Positions 28,547 to 36,779 of a stretch of 64,000 nucleotides of DNA are shown piece after piece. Position numbers and translations under genes: made by a program. The DNA is from Halomonas sp. LR3S48 (GTDB lineage Bacteria; Pseudomonadota; Gammaproteobacteria; Pseudomonadales; Halomonadaceae). The notes beneath the pieces are model-generated. The model saw nothing but the letters and a program-made list of their open reading frames with translations. It was not told the origin of the DNA and made no database searches. Positions within the stretch are counted from its first letter, which is position 1, and the number at the start of each line of letters is the position of its first letter. The stretch spans positions 3,038,001-3,102,000 of the forward strand of contig NZ_CP107009.1 of NCBI RefSeq assembly GCF_025725665.1, written 5' to 3'.

Positions 28547-30445
28547 TTATAGAGGCCACACAATTAGAATCATCGGTATCGCAACCGCCAGCACCACCAG
28601 TTCCAAGGGCAGCCCCATCTTCCAATAGTCACCGAAACGGTAGCCACCGGGTCCCATCACCAGGGTATTGGACTGGTGGCCGATGGGGGTCAGGAAAGCG
28701 CAGGAGGCGCTGACAGCCACAACCATGAGGAATGGGTCGATCGATGCATCGAAACCGTTGGCCAGGCTTACGGCTATGGGTGCCATCAGCACCGCCGCTG
28801 CCGCGTTATTGATGACATCCGATAGCATCATGGTGATCACGAAGAGCACTATCAGGGTAACCACTGCGGGCCACTGCCCTCCCCATACCAGCATCGCTTC
28901 TGCGATCAGCGCCGCGCCGCCACTGGTCTCGAGCGCCTGCCCCACCGGAATCATCGCGGCGAGCAGCACGATCACCGGGCCATCGATGGCCTCGTAGCCG
29001 TCACGCAGCGGCAGCACTCCCACCAACAGCGAGACCACTGCCGCACTCGAGAGCGCTATCGCCGCGGGCAGGGCCCCCAGCAGAATGGCCAGGATGGCTG
29101 CTGCAAAGATGCCCAGCGAGACCAGCAGCATGCGCGGCTGTCCCAGCGCCAGGTTGCGGCTCGCCAGCGGCAGACACCCCAGCGTCGCCAGGCTCTCGGA
29201 GAGTTCGCTCTCGCCACCCTGTAGCAGCAGGACGTCGCCAGCACGAAAGCGGATATCGCGAAGGCGCTGCTTGAGCCGGCCCCCGTCCCGAGCTACCGCT
29301 ACCAGGTGCAGCCCGAACTGGTTGTGCAGGCGTAACTGACTCACGGTACGATTAACCATCATGGAGTCGGTTCGCACCACCGCCTCGACCAATTCGAGCC
29401 CCTCGGTATCGACCCGCTTTTTCTTTTCCTTTTTCTCCTTATCTTTCTTATCTTTCCTCTCCGTCCGCTGGTCGTTGCTGTCATTGCTCGGCTGATGCTG
29501 GACAGGATCGACACGCTCCCCGCTAACATCATCGGCTGCTTCTTCTGCCGGGTCCTCCGGCTCGACGCCGAGAGACAGCCCAGCCTTGTCCTCCAGCAGC
29601 TTCATTTCCTCGGGGCCCGCCTCCAGCATGAGAATATCGCCCTCCCTGAGTACGCCGAAGAAGGCGTGGCCGGCGCGGCGCTTGTCATCGCGTACTACCG
29701 CCAGCACGGGGATGGTCTCTTCCAGCTCCCGCTGCAGCTCACGCAGGGTCAGCCCGTTGGCCTTGGAGTCCTCGCCGACCTTGAGCTCGACCAGGTAGTT
29801 GGCGGTATCGAACATCGCCTCGGTGGAAGCCTTGCCGGCGCGCTGGGGAACCAGCCGCCAGCCGATCAGCAGTATGAAAGCCAGCCCGGCCACGGCCACG
29901 GCCACACCGACCGGCGAAAAGGAGAACAACCCGAAAGCCTCGCCAGAAACCGAGCGACGATAGCTGGCGATAATGATATTGGGCGGCGTGCCGATCAGGG
30001 TGGTGAGTCCACCCAGCAGCGATCCAAAGGCCAGCGGCATCAACAGCAGGGAGGGCGAGGTGTCGTGCTCTCGCGCCAGGCGCATGGCCACGGGCAACAA
30101 CAGCGCCAGGGCACCGACATTGTTCATGAAGCCGGAGAGGACTACGACGGTAACGCTCAGCGCCACCAGTTGCAGGAAGAGGCGGTCGCCGACCTTGAGC
30201 ACCTGCTCGGCGATCACGTCCACGACCCCGGAACGCTCGAAGCCGCGGCTCAGCACCAGTACCGCGGCAACGGTGATCACCGCAGGATGGCCAAAGCCCA
30301 GAAACGCTTCGTCGCCCGGCACCAGGCCCAACAGAACCGACCCCAGCAGGGCCGTCAGCGCCACCAGATCATAGCGGAAGCGCCCCCAGACGAAGGCGGC
30401 CAGCGTCAGGCCCAGCACGATGAATACCAGCGTATGATCGGCCAT
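28547..30445 (-). CDS. SLC13/DASS-family permease with TrkA-C domains and a lysine-rich linker
   Basis: A 632-residue membrane protein: about five hydrophobic helices (1-190), a cytoplasmic middle with two RCK-C/TrkA-C-like segments (around 205-295 and 345-430), and more helices (435-632). The pattern is that of SLC13 (sodium/sulfate or dicarboxylate) transporters. Between the two TrkA-C segments lies an acidic then strongly basic low-complexity linker (KDKKDKEKKEKKKR, about residues 325-340) encoded by an A-rich tract on the minus strand. ATG 30445 is chosen because GGAG lies upstream and the first helix starts there. Substrate unknown. Confidence 0.85.
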   Translation of the reverse strand: MADHTLVFIVLGLTLAAFVWGRFRYDLVALTALLGSVLLGLVPGDEAFLGFGHPAVITVAAVLVLSRGFERSGVVDVIAEQVLKVGDRLFLQLVALSVTVVVLSGFMNNVGALALLLPVAMRLAREHDTSPSLLLMPLAFGSLLGGLTTLIGTPPNIIIASYRRSVSGEAFGLFSFSPVGVAVAVAGLAFILLIGWRLVPQRAGKASTEAMFDTANYLVELKVGEDSKANGLTLRELQRELEETIPVLAVVRDDKRRAGHAFFGVLREGDILMLEAGPEEMKLLEDKAGLSLGVEPEDPAEEAADDVSGERVDPVQHQPSNDSNDQRTERKDKKDKEKKEKKKRVDTEGLELVEAVVRTDSMMVNRTVSQLRLHNQFGLHLVAVARDGGRLKQRLRDIRFRAGDVLLLQGGESELSESLATLGCLPLASRNLALGQPRMLLVSLGIFAAAILAILLGALPAAIALSSAAVVSLLVGVLPLRDGYEAIDGPVIVLLAAMIPVGQALETSGGAALIAEAMLVWGGQWPAVVTLIVLFVITMMLSDVINNAAAAVLMAPIAVSLANGFDASIDPFLMVVAVSASCAFLTPIGHQSNTLVMGPGGYRFGDYWKMGLPLELVVLAVAIPMILIVWPL

Positions 30446-30536
30446 TCCAACCGCTCCCTGTTGTGGCTCTTTGGCCTCAGCACAACAGTCGCACGCAAAA
30501 AAATCCAGCCTTTTCTGCAACTTCGGCCACACCATG

Positions 30537-30560
30537 AAAAAACCCGGCCGTGGCCGGGTT
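30537..30560 (-). terminator. Terminator on the minus strand
   Basis: AACCCGGCC / GGCCGGGTT arms with a tight loop; read on minus the stem is followed by TTTTTT. It ends the aminotransferase-CMD unit before the permease gene. Confidence 0.75.
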
Positions 30561-30590
30561 CAGTAGTGCTGATAAACTTCTGCCGAACGC

Positions 30591-30679
30591 TTACTTCGCC
30601 ATCCTCTCGAGCATGGCGTTGACCGCCTCGAGATGCTCCGGTACGTAGTGGCAATGCCTTGAAACACGACGCGCCGGCC
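30591..30679 (-). other. Possible C-terminal gene remnant
   Basis: Between the CMD-like gene stop and the terminator, one minus-strand frame reads HYVPEHLEAVNAMLERMAK and stops at 30591. The composition looks like a genuine amphipathic protein end rather than random sequence, yet no start codon or upstream body exists because it follows the CMD stop directly. It may be a relic of a deleted gene. Weak evidence. Confidence 0.2.
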
Positions 30680-31243
30680 TTACGGCTCGCTGAACGGCAG
30701 GGGAGCATCCGTGTCGCGACGCACCGCGAAGACGTTGAGGGTCATGGCCACCAGGGCGTAATAGCCGAACACCCCTACCAGCTCGACCACCGCGGGTTCG
30801 CCGAAGGTCTCGACGGCTTCGGCATAGAGCGCCTCGTCGACTCGCCGGGTGGCATAGAGCGTGCTGCCCAGGCGATAGATCAGGCGCTCGTCATCCCGTT
30901 CGAAGACCGGCTCCTGGTCCGTGCGCAGCGCCTCGATCACCGCGTCGCTGACCCCGGCCTCGCGGGCGATGGGCTCGTGGATCTGCCACTCGGCCTGGGA
31001 CCGCCACCAGGCAGCGGTGACCAGGATCGCCAGTTCGGTCAGGCGCAGCTCCAGCCGCGTGCCGTAGCGGCAGAAGGCGCCCAGACGCTGGGCGTGATCG
31101 GCCAGGCCCGGGCTATGGACCCATGCCAGGAAGGGGCCGTCCAGGTTGCCGCGTGGACCGCTGAGGATCTCCTCCAGTACGCGACGCTGCTCTGCGTCCA
31201 GGCGCGCCTCGTCGAGTGGGCTCAGGCGGGATTCGATGGCCAT
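30680..31243 (-). CDS. Carboxymuconolactone decarboxylase / AhpD-like fold protein
   Basis: A 187-residue, all-alpha protein of the CMD superfamily; the core RLTELAILVTAAWWRSQAEWQIHEPIAREAG matches the family's conserved Glu and His positions. The CxxC pair needed for AhpD peroxidase activity is missing, so a peroxidase role is unlikely; gamma-CMD-like chemistry or an unknown role is possible. It follows the class III aminotransferase by nine bases, so both are probably in one transcript. Confidence 0.75.
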   Translation of the reverse strand: MAIESRLSPLDEARLDAEQRRVLEEILSGPRGNLDGPFLAWVHSPGLADHAQRLGAFCRYGTRLELRLTELAILVTAAWWRSQAEWQIHEPIAREAGVSDAVIEALRTDQEPVFERDDERLIYRLGSTLYATRRVDEALYAEAVETFGEPAVVELVGVFGYYALVAMTLNVFAVRRDTDAPLPFSEP

Positions 31244-31252
31244 GCGTATCTC

Positions 31253-32581
31253 CTATCGGCTGCCCAGCGCACTGCGCAGGGCGATATCGAGCTTGTCGAC
31301 GATCTCATCCAGATGGCTTTCCGCGAGGATGAAGGGCGGCGCCAGCAGGATGTGATCGCCCTGACGACCGTCGATGGTACCGCCCATCGGATAGCACATC
31401 AGCCCCGCCTGCATGGCGGCCTTCTTTATGCGTGCATGCACCTTGCGCTCGGGTTCGAATGCCGCCTTGGTGGTGCGATCCGCTACCAGCTCCAAGCCCT
31501 GGAAGAGCCCCCGGCCGCGAATGTCGCCGATATGGGGATGCTCGCCGAAGCGCTCGGTCAGGCGCCGCTGCAGTCCCTCGCCCAGCTCACGCACCCGCGG
31601 CAGCAGGTCACGCTCCTGAATGGTCGTCTGTACCGCCAGCGCCGCAGCGCAGGCCGTCGCATGGCCGATATAGGTATGCCCGTGCTGGAAGAAGCCCGAG
31701 CCATTGGCAATGGCATCGCGGATACGCCCGCTGACCAGGGTGGCACCGATCGGCTGGTAGCCGGCCCCGAGCCCCTTGGCGATGGTGATCAGGTCGGCGG
31801 TGATGCCTTCCTGCTCGGCGGCGAACAGGGTGCCGGTGCGCCCCATGCCACACATCACCTCGTCGAGGATCAGCAGCACACCATGGCGATCGCACACCTC
31901 GCGGACCCGCTTGAAATACCCCGACACCGCGGGCACCGCACCCATGGTGGCACCCACCACCGGCTCGGCCACGAATGCCATCACGTTCTCCGGCCCGAGT
32001 CGCAGGATCTCGCCCTCGAGCTCATCGGCCAGGCGCACCGCATAGGCCTCGGGGGTCTCATCCTCCTTCAGGCCACGATAGGCATAGCAGGGGCTGACAT
32101 GGCTCACGTCGATCAGCAGCGGCTCGAACTGCTGGCGCCGCCAGGCGTTGCCCCCGGTGGCGAGCGCCCCCAGCGTATTGCCGTGGTAGCTCTGGCGGCG
32201 CGCAATCAAGTGCCTACGCTGCGGCTGGCCGATCTCGATGAAGTACTGGCGCGCCAGCTTCAAGGCCGCCTCCATCGCCTCGGAGCCACCCGAGACGAAG
32301 TAGACCGACTCGAGCCCTGCGGGTGCGCGCTCGATCAGGAAGTCGGCCAGGGTTTCCATCGGCTCGGTGGTGAAGAAAGCGGTGTGGGCGTAGGCCACCT
32401 TGCCCACCTGCTCGCGAATGGCCTCGATGACGGCGGCATCGCTATGCCCCAGGCAGGAGACCGCGGCTCCACCGCAGGCATCCAGGTAACGCCGCCCCTG
32501 ATCGTCGATCAGGTAAGGGCCTTCGCCCTTGACGGCTGTGGGGTAATCCTGCGTCAGGCTGCGATGGAAGACGTGGCTCAT
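31253..32581 (-). CDS. Class III aminotransferase (omega-amino acid type)
   Basis: A 442-residue PLP enzyme. The cofactor lysine is in TIAKGLGAGYQPIGA, and the aspartate loop appears as LLILDEVMCGMGRTG. Members of this group transfer omega-amino groups of beta-alanine, GABA, diamines or taurine-like substrates. ATG 32581 (MSHVFHRSLTQDYPTAVKG) has GGAG eight bases before it. Divergent from an RpiR-type regulator and followed by the CMD-like gene. The substrate is not decided by the sequence. Confidence 0.87.
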   Translation of the reverse strand: MSHVFHRSLTQDYPTAVKGEGPYLIDDQGRRYLDACGGAAVSCLGHSDAAVIEAIREQVGKVAYAHTAFFTTEPMETLADFLIERAPAGLESVYFVSGGSEAMEAALKLARQYFIEIGQPQRRHLIARRQSYHGNTLGALATGGNAWRRQQFEPLLIDVSHVSPCYAYRGLKEDETPEAYAVRLADELEGEILRLGPENVMAFVAEPVVGATMGAVPAVSGYFKRVREVCDRHGVLLILDEVMCGMGRTGTLFAAEQEGITADLITIAKGLGAGYQPIGATLVSGRIRDAIANGSGFFQHGHTYIGHATACAAALAVQTTIQERDLLPRVRELGEGLQRRLTERFGEHPHIGDIRGRGLFQGLELVADRTTKAAFEPERKVHARIKKAAMQAGLMCYPMGGTIDGRQGDHILLAPPFILAESHLDEIVDKLDIALRSALGSR

Positions 32582-32622
32582 GGAATTCTCCGGGTTGACA
32601 ATACGCAAAATATAAATGCTCT

Positions 32623-32650
32623 ATTATAATTTGCAATTGATATTTGCAAA
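32623..32650 (-). promoter_or_regulatory. Promoter of the aminotransferase unit in an AT-rich divergent region
   Basis: On minus, TTTGCA and a perfect TATAAT separated by 16 bases. The sequence ATTTGCAA occurs twice 14 bases apart (about 32629 and 32643), a possible operator for the divergent RpiR-type regulator. Confidence 0.55.
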
Positions 32651-32727
32651 AACTTCCAACCCAGCATCCCCAGCAGGTCAAAGGCTACAATGCTCTCCCG
32701 ACGCCCCGAGAGAAGTGAATCGATGCA

Positions 32728-33633
32728 ATGACGGAACCCCCCACCACACCCCCGCAGACGCTGAACGACCTCAAGCAACGACTCAAGGCCATCGAAGCCG
32801 GCGAGGCGGGCATCCGGCTGGGCAAGCGCTCCCGGCACACACTTGCGCTGCTTATCGAGGCACCGCAACAGGCCGCTGTCTCCACCATCAGCGAGTTGGC
32901 GGTCCAGTTGGGCGTCAATGCCTCGACGCTCTCGCGCCTGGCCCAGCGCTTGGGCTATGGGGGATTCGGCCAGTTGCAGGCCGTCTTCCGCCGTGAAGTC
33001 ACCGAAGGCCAGAGCTTCTACAGCGACCAGGCCTCCCGCCTCCTCGAAGCGAGCGGCGACACGGGGGAGCTGGCCCGGCTGAGCCGGCTGGTTCGGCAAG
33101 AGAGCGCCAACATGGCGGGCCTGCTGAAGCGCATCGATCCGGCGGCCTTCGAGCAGTCGGTGACGCTGCTGGCGACGGCCCGACGGGTGCGCGTCCACGG
33201 CATGCGCCAGTTCCATTCCCTGGCGCTGTTCATGGCCTATGGCCTGGGGATGCTGCGCCCCGACGTCGCCCCCCTGGACGCGGGCCGGCAAGGCGTCGCC
33301 GATGCCCTGGCCCAGCTCGCCCCCGGCGACGTACTAGTGGTGGCAAGCTGCTTCCCCTACACCCCGAGCGTGCTGGCCACGGCCGAGGTCGCGGCCCGCC
33401 ACGGTATCGATGTCATTGCCCTGACCGACTCGGAGAGCTCTCCCCTGGCCCGGGTCGCGCGTCACAGCTTCCCGGTGCCCAATCACAGCCTGTTCTACAG
33501 CAACAGCATGTGTGCCTTCATGCTGCTCGCCCAAGGCCTGTTGAGTGAAGTGGCCAGCGTCTTGGGCGAGGCGGGGCTGGCGGCGCTCAAGCATCGCGAG
33601 ACGATGATCGCCGAGCTCGGCGCTTCCCTGTGA
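32728..33633 (+). CDS. MurR/RpiR-family transcriptional regulator with SIS domain
   Basis: A 301-residue regulator: an N-terminal RpiR helix-turn-helix (AAVSTISELAVQLGVNASTL and following) and a C-terminal SIS phosphosugar-binding domain (about 120-260, with VRVHGMRQFHSLALFMAYGL and DVIALTDSESSPLARVA). It is transcribed divergently from the aminotransferase, whose promoter region carries repeated ATTTGCAA sites, so it probably controls that unit. The effector is unknown. Confidence 0.85.
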   Translation: MTEPPTTPPQTLNDLKQRLKAIEAGEAGIRLGKRSRHTLALLIEAPQQAAVSTISELAVQLGVNASTLSRLAQRLGYGGFGQLQAVFRREVTEGQSFYSDQASRLLEASGDTGELARLSRLVRQESANMAGLLKRIDPAAFEQSVTLLATARRVRVHGMRQFHSLALFMAYGLGMLRPDVAPLDAGRQGVADALAQLAPGDVLVVASCFPYTPSVLATAEVAARHGIDVIALTDSESSPLARVARHSFPVPNHSLFYSNSMCAFMLLAQGLLSEVASVLGEAGLAALKHRETMIAELGASL

Positions 33634-33742
33634 TCTCGCCCGGTCGCCCCTGAGGAAGTGCCACAAAAAATTCAACAAAGCTTAAGACACCAGGCCTTCG
33701 CTCCTCCCTATGGTTAAGCCTTCACGGAGGGAGGAGCGGAGC

Positions 33743-36706
33743 ATGTCATACCGGATCGATATCGAATCGCTGCGCCGTTACCAGGCCGACGGCGTGACGT
33801 CCAAGGCCATGACCGAGGCGGAACGCCGGCGCTTCGAACAGGCCGTCGAAGAGGCCCTCAGTGCCCGAGCATCGGCAGGCGGACCAGGCGAAATCGACGG
33901 CACGACGGAGCGGGTCTTCATCGTCGAGGAAGGCGACAGCCTGTGGGAGATCGCCGAAGAGCTCCACCTCGACTTCGACGAGTTCCTCGCCCTGAACGAG
34001 CGCGACGACATCTCCGATCCGGCCGAGATCGACCCCGGCGACGTCGTGTTCGTTCCGCATACCTCTCCCGAGGAGGCGGCCCAGTCGCCACGTGATGCCC
34101 AGGGCGTTCCCATCGGCGAAGACGATTTCATCGACGGCCTGCGCGAGCGAGGCAACGACCTCGAATATGCCGATGACCCGGCAGCGGTCGATTACGACGC
34201 CGAGATCGATGCCATCTCCCAGGACATCGAACGCTACCTGGCGGCACTGCCGGCCGATGAGCGGCAGGCCGCCCTGCAGCGTATCTACGATCACGACTGG
34301 GTGGATGCCGGCCCCGCCCAGATGGCGATCGAGCAGGCCGCGCAGAACAGCGGCCTGGCGCTCCAGCCGAGTAGCCATACCGGGCCGGAAGCGGAAGCGG
34401 AAGCCCGCGAGATCATTGCCGAAGCCCGTGAGCACAGCGATCCGCAAGAGGCACTCGACGTGCTCGAAGAGCGGTATGAGGACGCTTCTTCGGCGGTACG
34501 GGCGGCCCTGGATCGCTCCAGCGACACTCGGGAGATTGCCGCCGAAGCGGGGGCCGGGATCATCGCCGACGCCCGCGCCGAGGACGACCCGGCCGATGCG
34601 CTGCGCACCTATGAAGCGGGACGAGCCGATGCCCCCGAACGGGTGCAGAACGCTCTCGACCGCTCCAGCGACGCCCAGGCGATCATCGATGATGCCGCCG
34701 CCTGGGCAGCCGAGCCGCTTGACGGAGAGCTGGAAGGTACCGATACCCCGCAACGTCGAACCCTCGAGACGATCGAACGCCTCGACGCCCTGACCGAGGG
34801 ACTGGGGGCCGAACTTGCCAGCGAGGTGGTGGATGCCCTGGTCGACGAGATCGAAGTGGCCAACCAGGGCGACCTGCAGGATTACGGCGGGGCGATGGCC
34901 GGGCCGAACGGCACCGCAATGCTGATGGAGATCCTTGACCGCATCGCCGGAACGGAAGCGGGCGACCGCGCGGTGAACCGGCTCGCCGAGCAGCTCCCGG
35001 TCGACATGAATACGGTGCGCAACGAGATGAACGAGGCGGTCTCCTCTGGCGAGGCCATTCCCAGCCTGGCCTTGGCGATCGCCTCGCTGGAAGGCGTGGA
35101 GGGCTTTCGTGACGAGGTCTTCAGCGCGGTGGAGCATTTCCGCGACGGTACCATCGCCGAGCAGGCCGATGACTATCACGAACATCTCGACGAATTGAGC
35201 TTCCTCATCCTCAACGGCGGTGCAGCGATGACTGAGGAACAGCTCGAAGCGGCCATCGACGACTACATCGCCTCGAATCCCGACTGGGAAGCGGAGTTCC
35301 AGGCGTTGCAGGAACAACTGGCCGACAGCGGTGCCGGGCTGCTGGAACAGATCGAGCAACTGCAGGCGCTGCCCGACGGTGTGCGGGCAGATCATCAGGC
35401 ACGTATCGATGCCCTGCTCGACGACCCCAACGCCCAGTTGGCCGTCTCGACGGCCCTCCAGGAGAGACCCGAGCTGGTGAAGGGAGAGTCGGGCGACGCC
35501 CTGATCGAAACCTTCAACGAACTGGGCATCACTGGCGACCACCCCCTCGCGGTGAGCCTGGCCGGCGCCTACCTGCGCGAGAACGTGATCCTGCCGGCCG
35601 GCGACATCGACCCCAGTGACGCCCAGTCGCTGGAGGAGGCCCGGACTCGGCTTGACGAGACACTGCGCGACAACCCGGGACTCGCCGAACTGCTCGGCAC
35701 CACGGCCGACGAACTCGACGAGCTCGCCGATGCCTTCGAACCCCTGATACCTGAGTTCACCGACGATTTCGATCCGCAGCGCTACGGCATCGACGTGGCG
35801 CGCAACCTCAACAACACCCTGGACAAGACCAACGAGATCTTCCGCGACTCGCCCTACAATCGCGCCTTCCGCGCCTCTGCCCTCTCCATCGTCGGCTCGG
35901 GGCTGGCCAACGCCATCGACGCCTACGGCGACGATCCTTCGCTGCGCAGCGCCCTGCAGGTTTCCATCGAGACGGCGCGGGTCGGCGTGGATGGCGCTCA
36001 ATTGGTCGATGCCCTGCTCACCGGCGGCGAGGGCTCCCGGGTCACCCCTGGCCTCAAGCTGGGCGGCAAATTCGTGCATCTGTTCGGTGCCGGGCTGGCC
36101 GGTGTCGATGCGCTGGTGCGCCTGAACGAGGGCGATGTCGTCGGTGCCGGTCTCAACGCGGCGGTGGCGGGCGGGGTCGGCTATGCGGTATTCGGCAGTT
36201 CGTCGCTGGCAGGCCCGGTCGGCTTCGGCATCGCCACCCTGGCCACCCTGGTCCAGTTCGGCCGCGACGCCTATCTGAACGCACAGCACAACAGCCGCTT
36301 CGAGACCCAGGCCACGGCGGATTTCCTCGCCCATGCCGGCTTCAGCGAGGAGGCAGCCCAGGTATTGATCGATCAGAGCGGCGGGGGGCACAGCGCGGTG
36401 CCCCTGCTGATCCGCTACGGCGAACTCCATGGGCTCTCGCCCGAGCAAACCGTGGAGTGGATCAACGCGATTGCAGAGGGTGAAAATGGCACGACGATGC
36501 TCGCCGCGCTGCGCGACAACCTGCACAACACGCTCGACGAGTTCGACGGCGACATCATGCAGTTCGATACCCATGCCGACGGTTTTGAACTCGCTTCACC
36601 CTCGCTCGGGGAATCCCGCAGCGGCTCCCTGACGCCACGCTCGCAGTTCGAGCTCGACGCCATTCTGCCGCAGCTCGATATCGAATCGCCCCAGGAGTAT
36701 GCCTAG
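33743..36706 (+). CDS. Orphan 987-residue acidic LysM protein with a hydrophobic C-terminal segment
   Basis: No convincing full-length family was recognised. Residues about 57-105 form a LysM domain (VFIVEEGDSLWEIAEELHLD to VVFVP). Two similar helical repeats follow at about 213-255 and 263-303, both ending ALDRSSD. The middle is helical and very acidic. Residues about 781-842 are glycine- and alanine-rich and hydrophobic, able to form a membrane hairpin, followed by a 145-residue tail. There is no Sec signal. The ATG at 33743 has a GGAGGAG-type site; GC-rich coding bias is normal. It is flanked by unrelated genes and a terminator. A secreted or injected effector, a translocator (HrpK-like proteins share the broad plan) or a structural spore-like protein are all open. 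Confidence 0.75.
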   Translation: MSYRIDIESLRRYQADGVTSKAMTEAERRRFEQAVEEALSARASAGGPGEIDGTTERVFIVEEGDSLWEIAEELHLDFDEFLALNERDDISDPAEIDPGDVVFVPHTSPEEAAQSPRDAQGVPIGEDDFIDGLRERGNDLEYADDPAAVDYDAEIDAISQDIERYLAALPADERQAALQRIYDHDWVDAGPAQMAIEQAAQNSGLALQPSSHTGPEAEAEAREIIAEAREHSDPQEALDVLEERYEDASSAVRAALDRSSDTREIAAEAGAGIIADARAEDDPADALRTYEAGRADAPERVQNALDRSSDAQAIIDDAAAWAAEPLDGELEGTDTPQRRTLETIERLDALTEGLGAELASEVVDALVDEIEVANQGDLQDYGGAMAGPNGTAMLMEILDRIAGTEAGDRAVNRLAEQLPVDMNTVRNEMNEAVSSGEAIPSLALAIASLEGVEGFRDEVFSAVEHFRDGTIAEQADDYHEHLDELSFLILNGGAAMTEEQLEAAIDDYIASNPDWEAEFQALQEQLADSGAGLLEQIEQLQALPDGVRADHQARIDALLDDPNAQLAVSTALQERPELVKGESGDALIETFNELGITGDHPLAVSLAGAYLRENVILPAGDIDPSDAQSLEEARTRLDETLRDNPGLAELLGTTADELDELADAFEPLIPEFTDDFDPQRYGIDVARNLNNTLDKTNEIFRDSPYNRAFRASALSIVGSGLANAIDAYGDDPSLRSALQVSIETARVGVDGAQLVDALLTGGEGSRVTPGLKLGGKFVHLFGAGLAGVDALVRLNEGDVVGAGLNAAVAGGVGYAVFGSSSLAGPVGFGIATLATLVQFGRDAYLNAQHNSRFETQATADFLAHAGFSEEAAQVLIDQSGGGHSAVPLLIRYGELHGLSPEQTVEWINAIAEGENGTTMLAALRDNLHNTLDEFDGDIMQFDTHADGFELASPSLGESRSGSLTPRSQFELDAILPQLDIESPQEYA

Positions 36707-36730
36707 CACTGCCACTTGCCGGGCAAAACG

Positions 36731-36761
36731 ACGACGCCCGCCTCTTCGAGGCGGGCGTCGT
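36731..36761. terminator. Bidirectional hairpin terminator after the LysM gene
   Basis: A perfect 14-bp stem (ACGACGCCCGCCTC / GAGGCGGGCGTCGT) with a 3-base loop, between convergent genes; the minus-strand side is followed by TTTT after a few bases. The stem core equals that at 21520-21560. Confidence 0.75.
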
Positions 36762-36779
36762 GTCATGCCGGTGCGGCTT

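Noticed and set aside
30659..32629. A 656-codon frame on plus, antisense to the CMD and aminotransferase genes
   Set aside because: Spans two real genes on the other strand, without domain motifs.
33746..36574. A 942-codon open frame on the minus strand, antisense to the LysM gene
   Set aside because: No recognisable domain, no ribosome-binding site at its start, and composition typical of the antisense of a GC-rich acidic gene. The plus-strand frame has a LysM domain and a good RBS.
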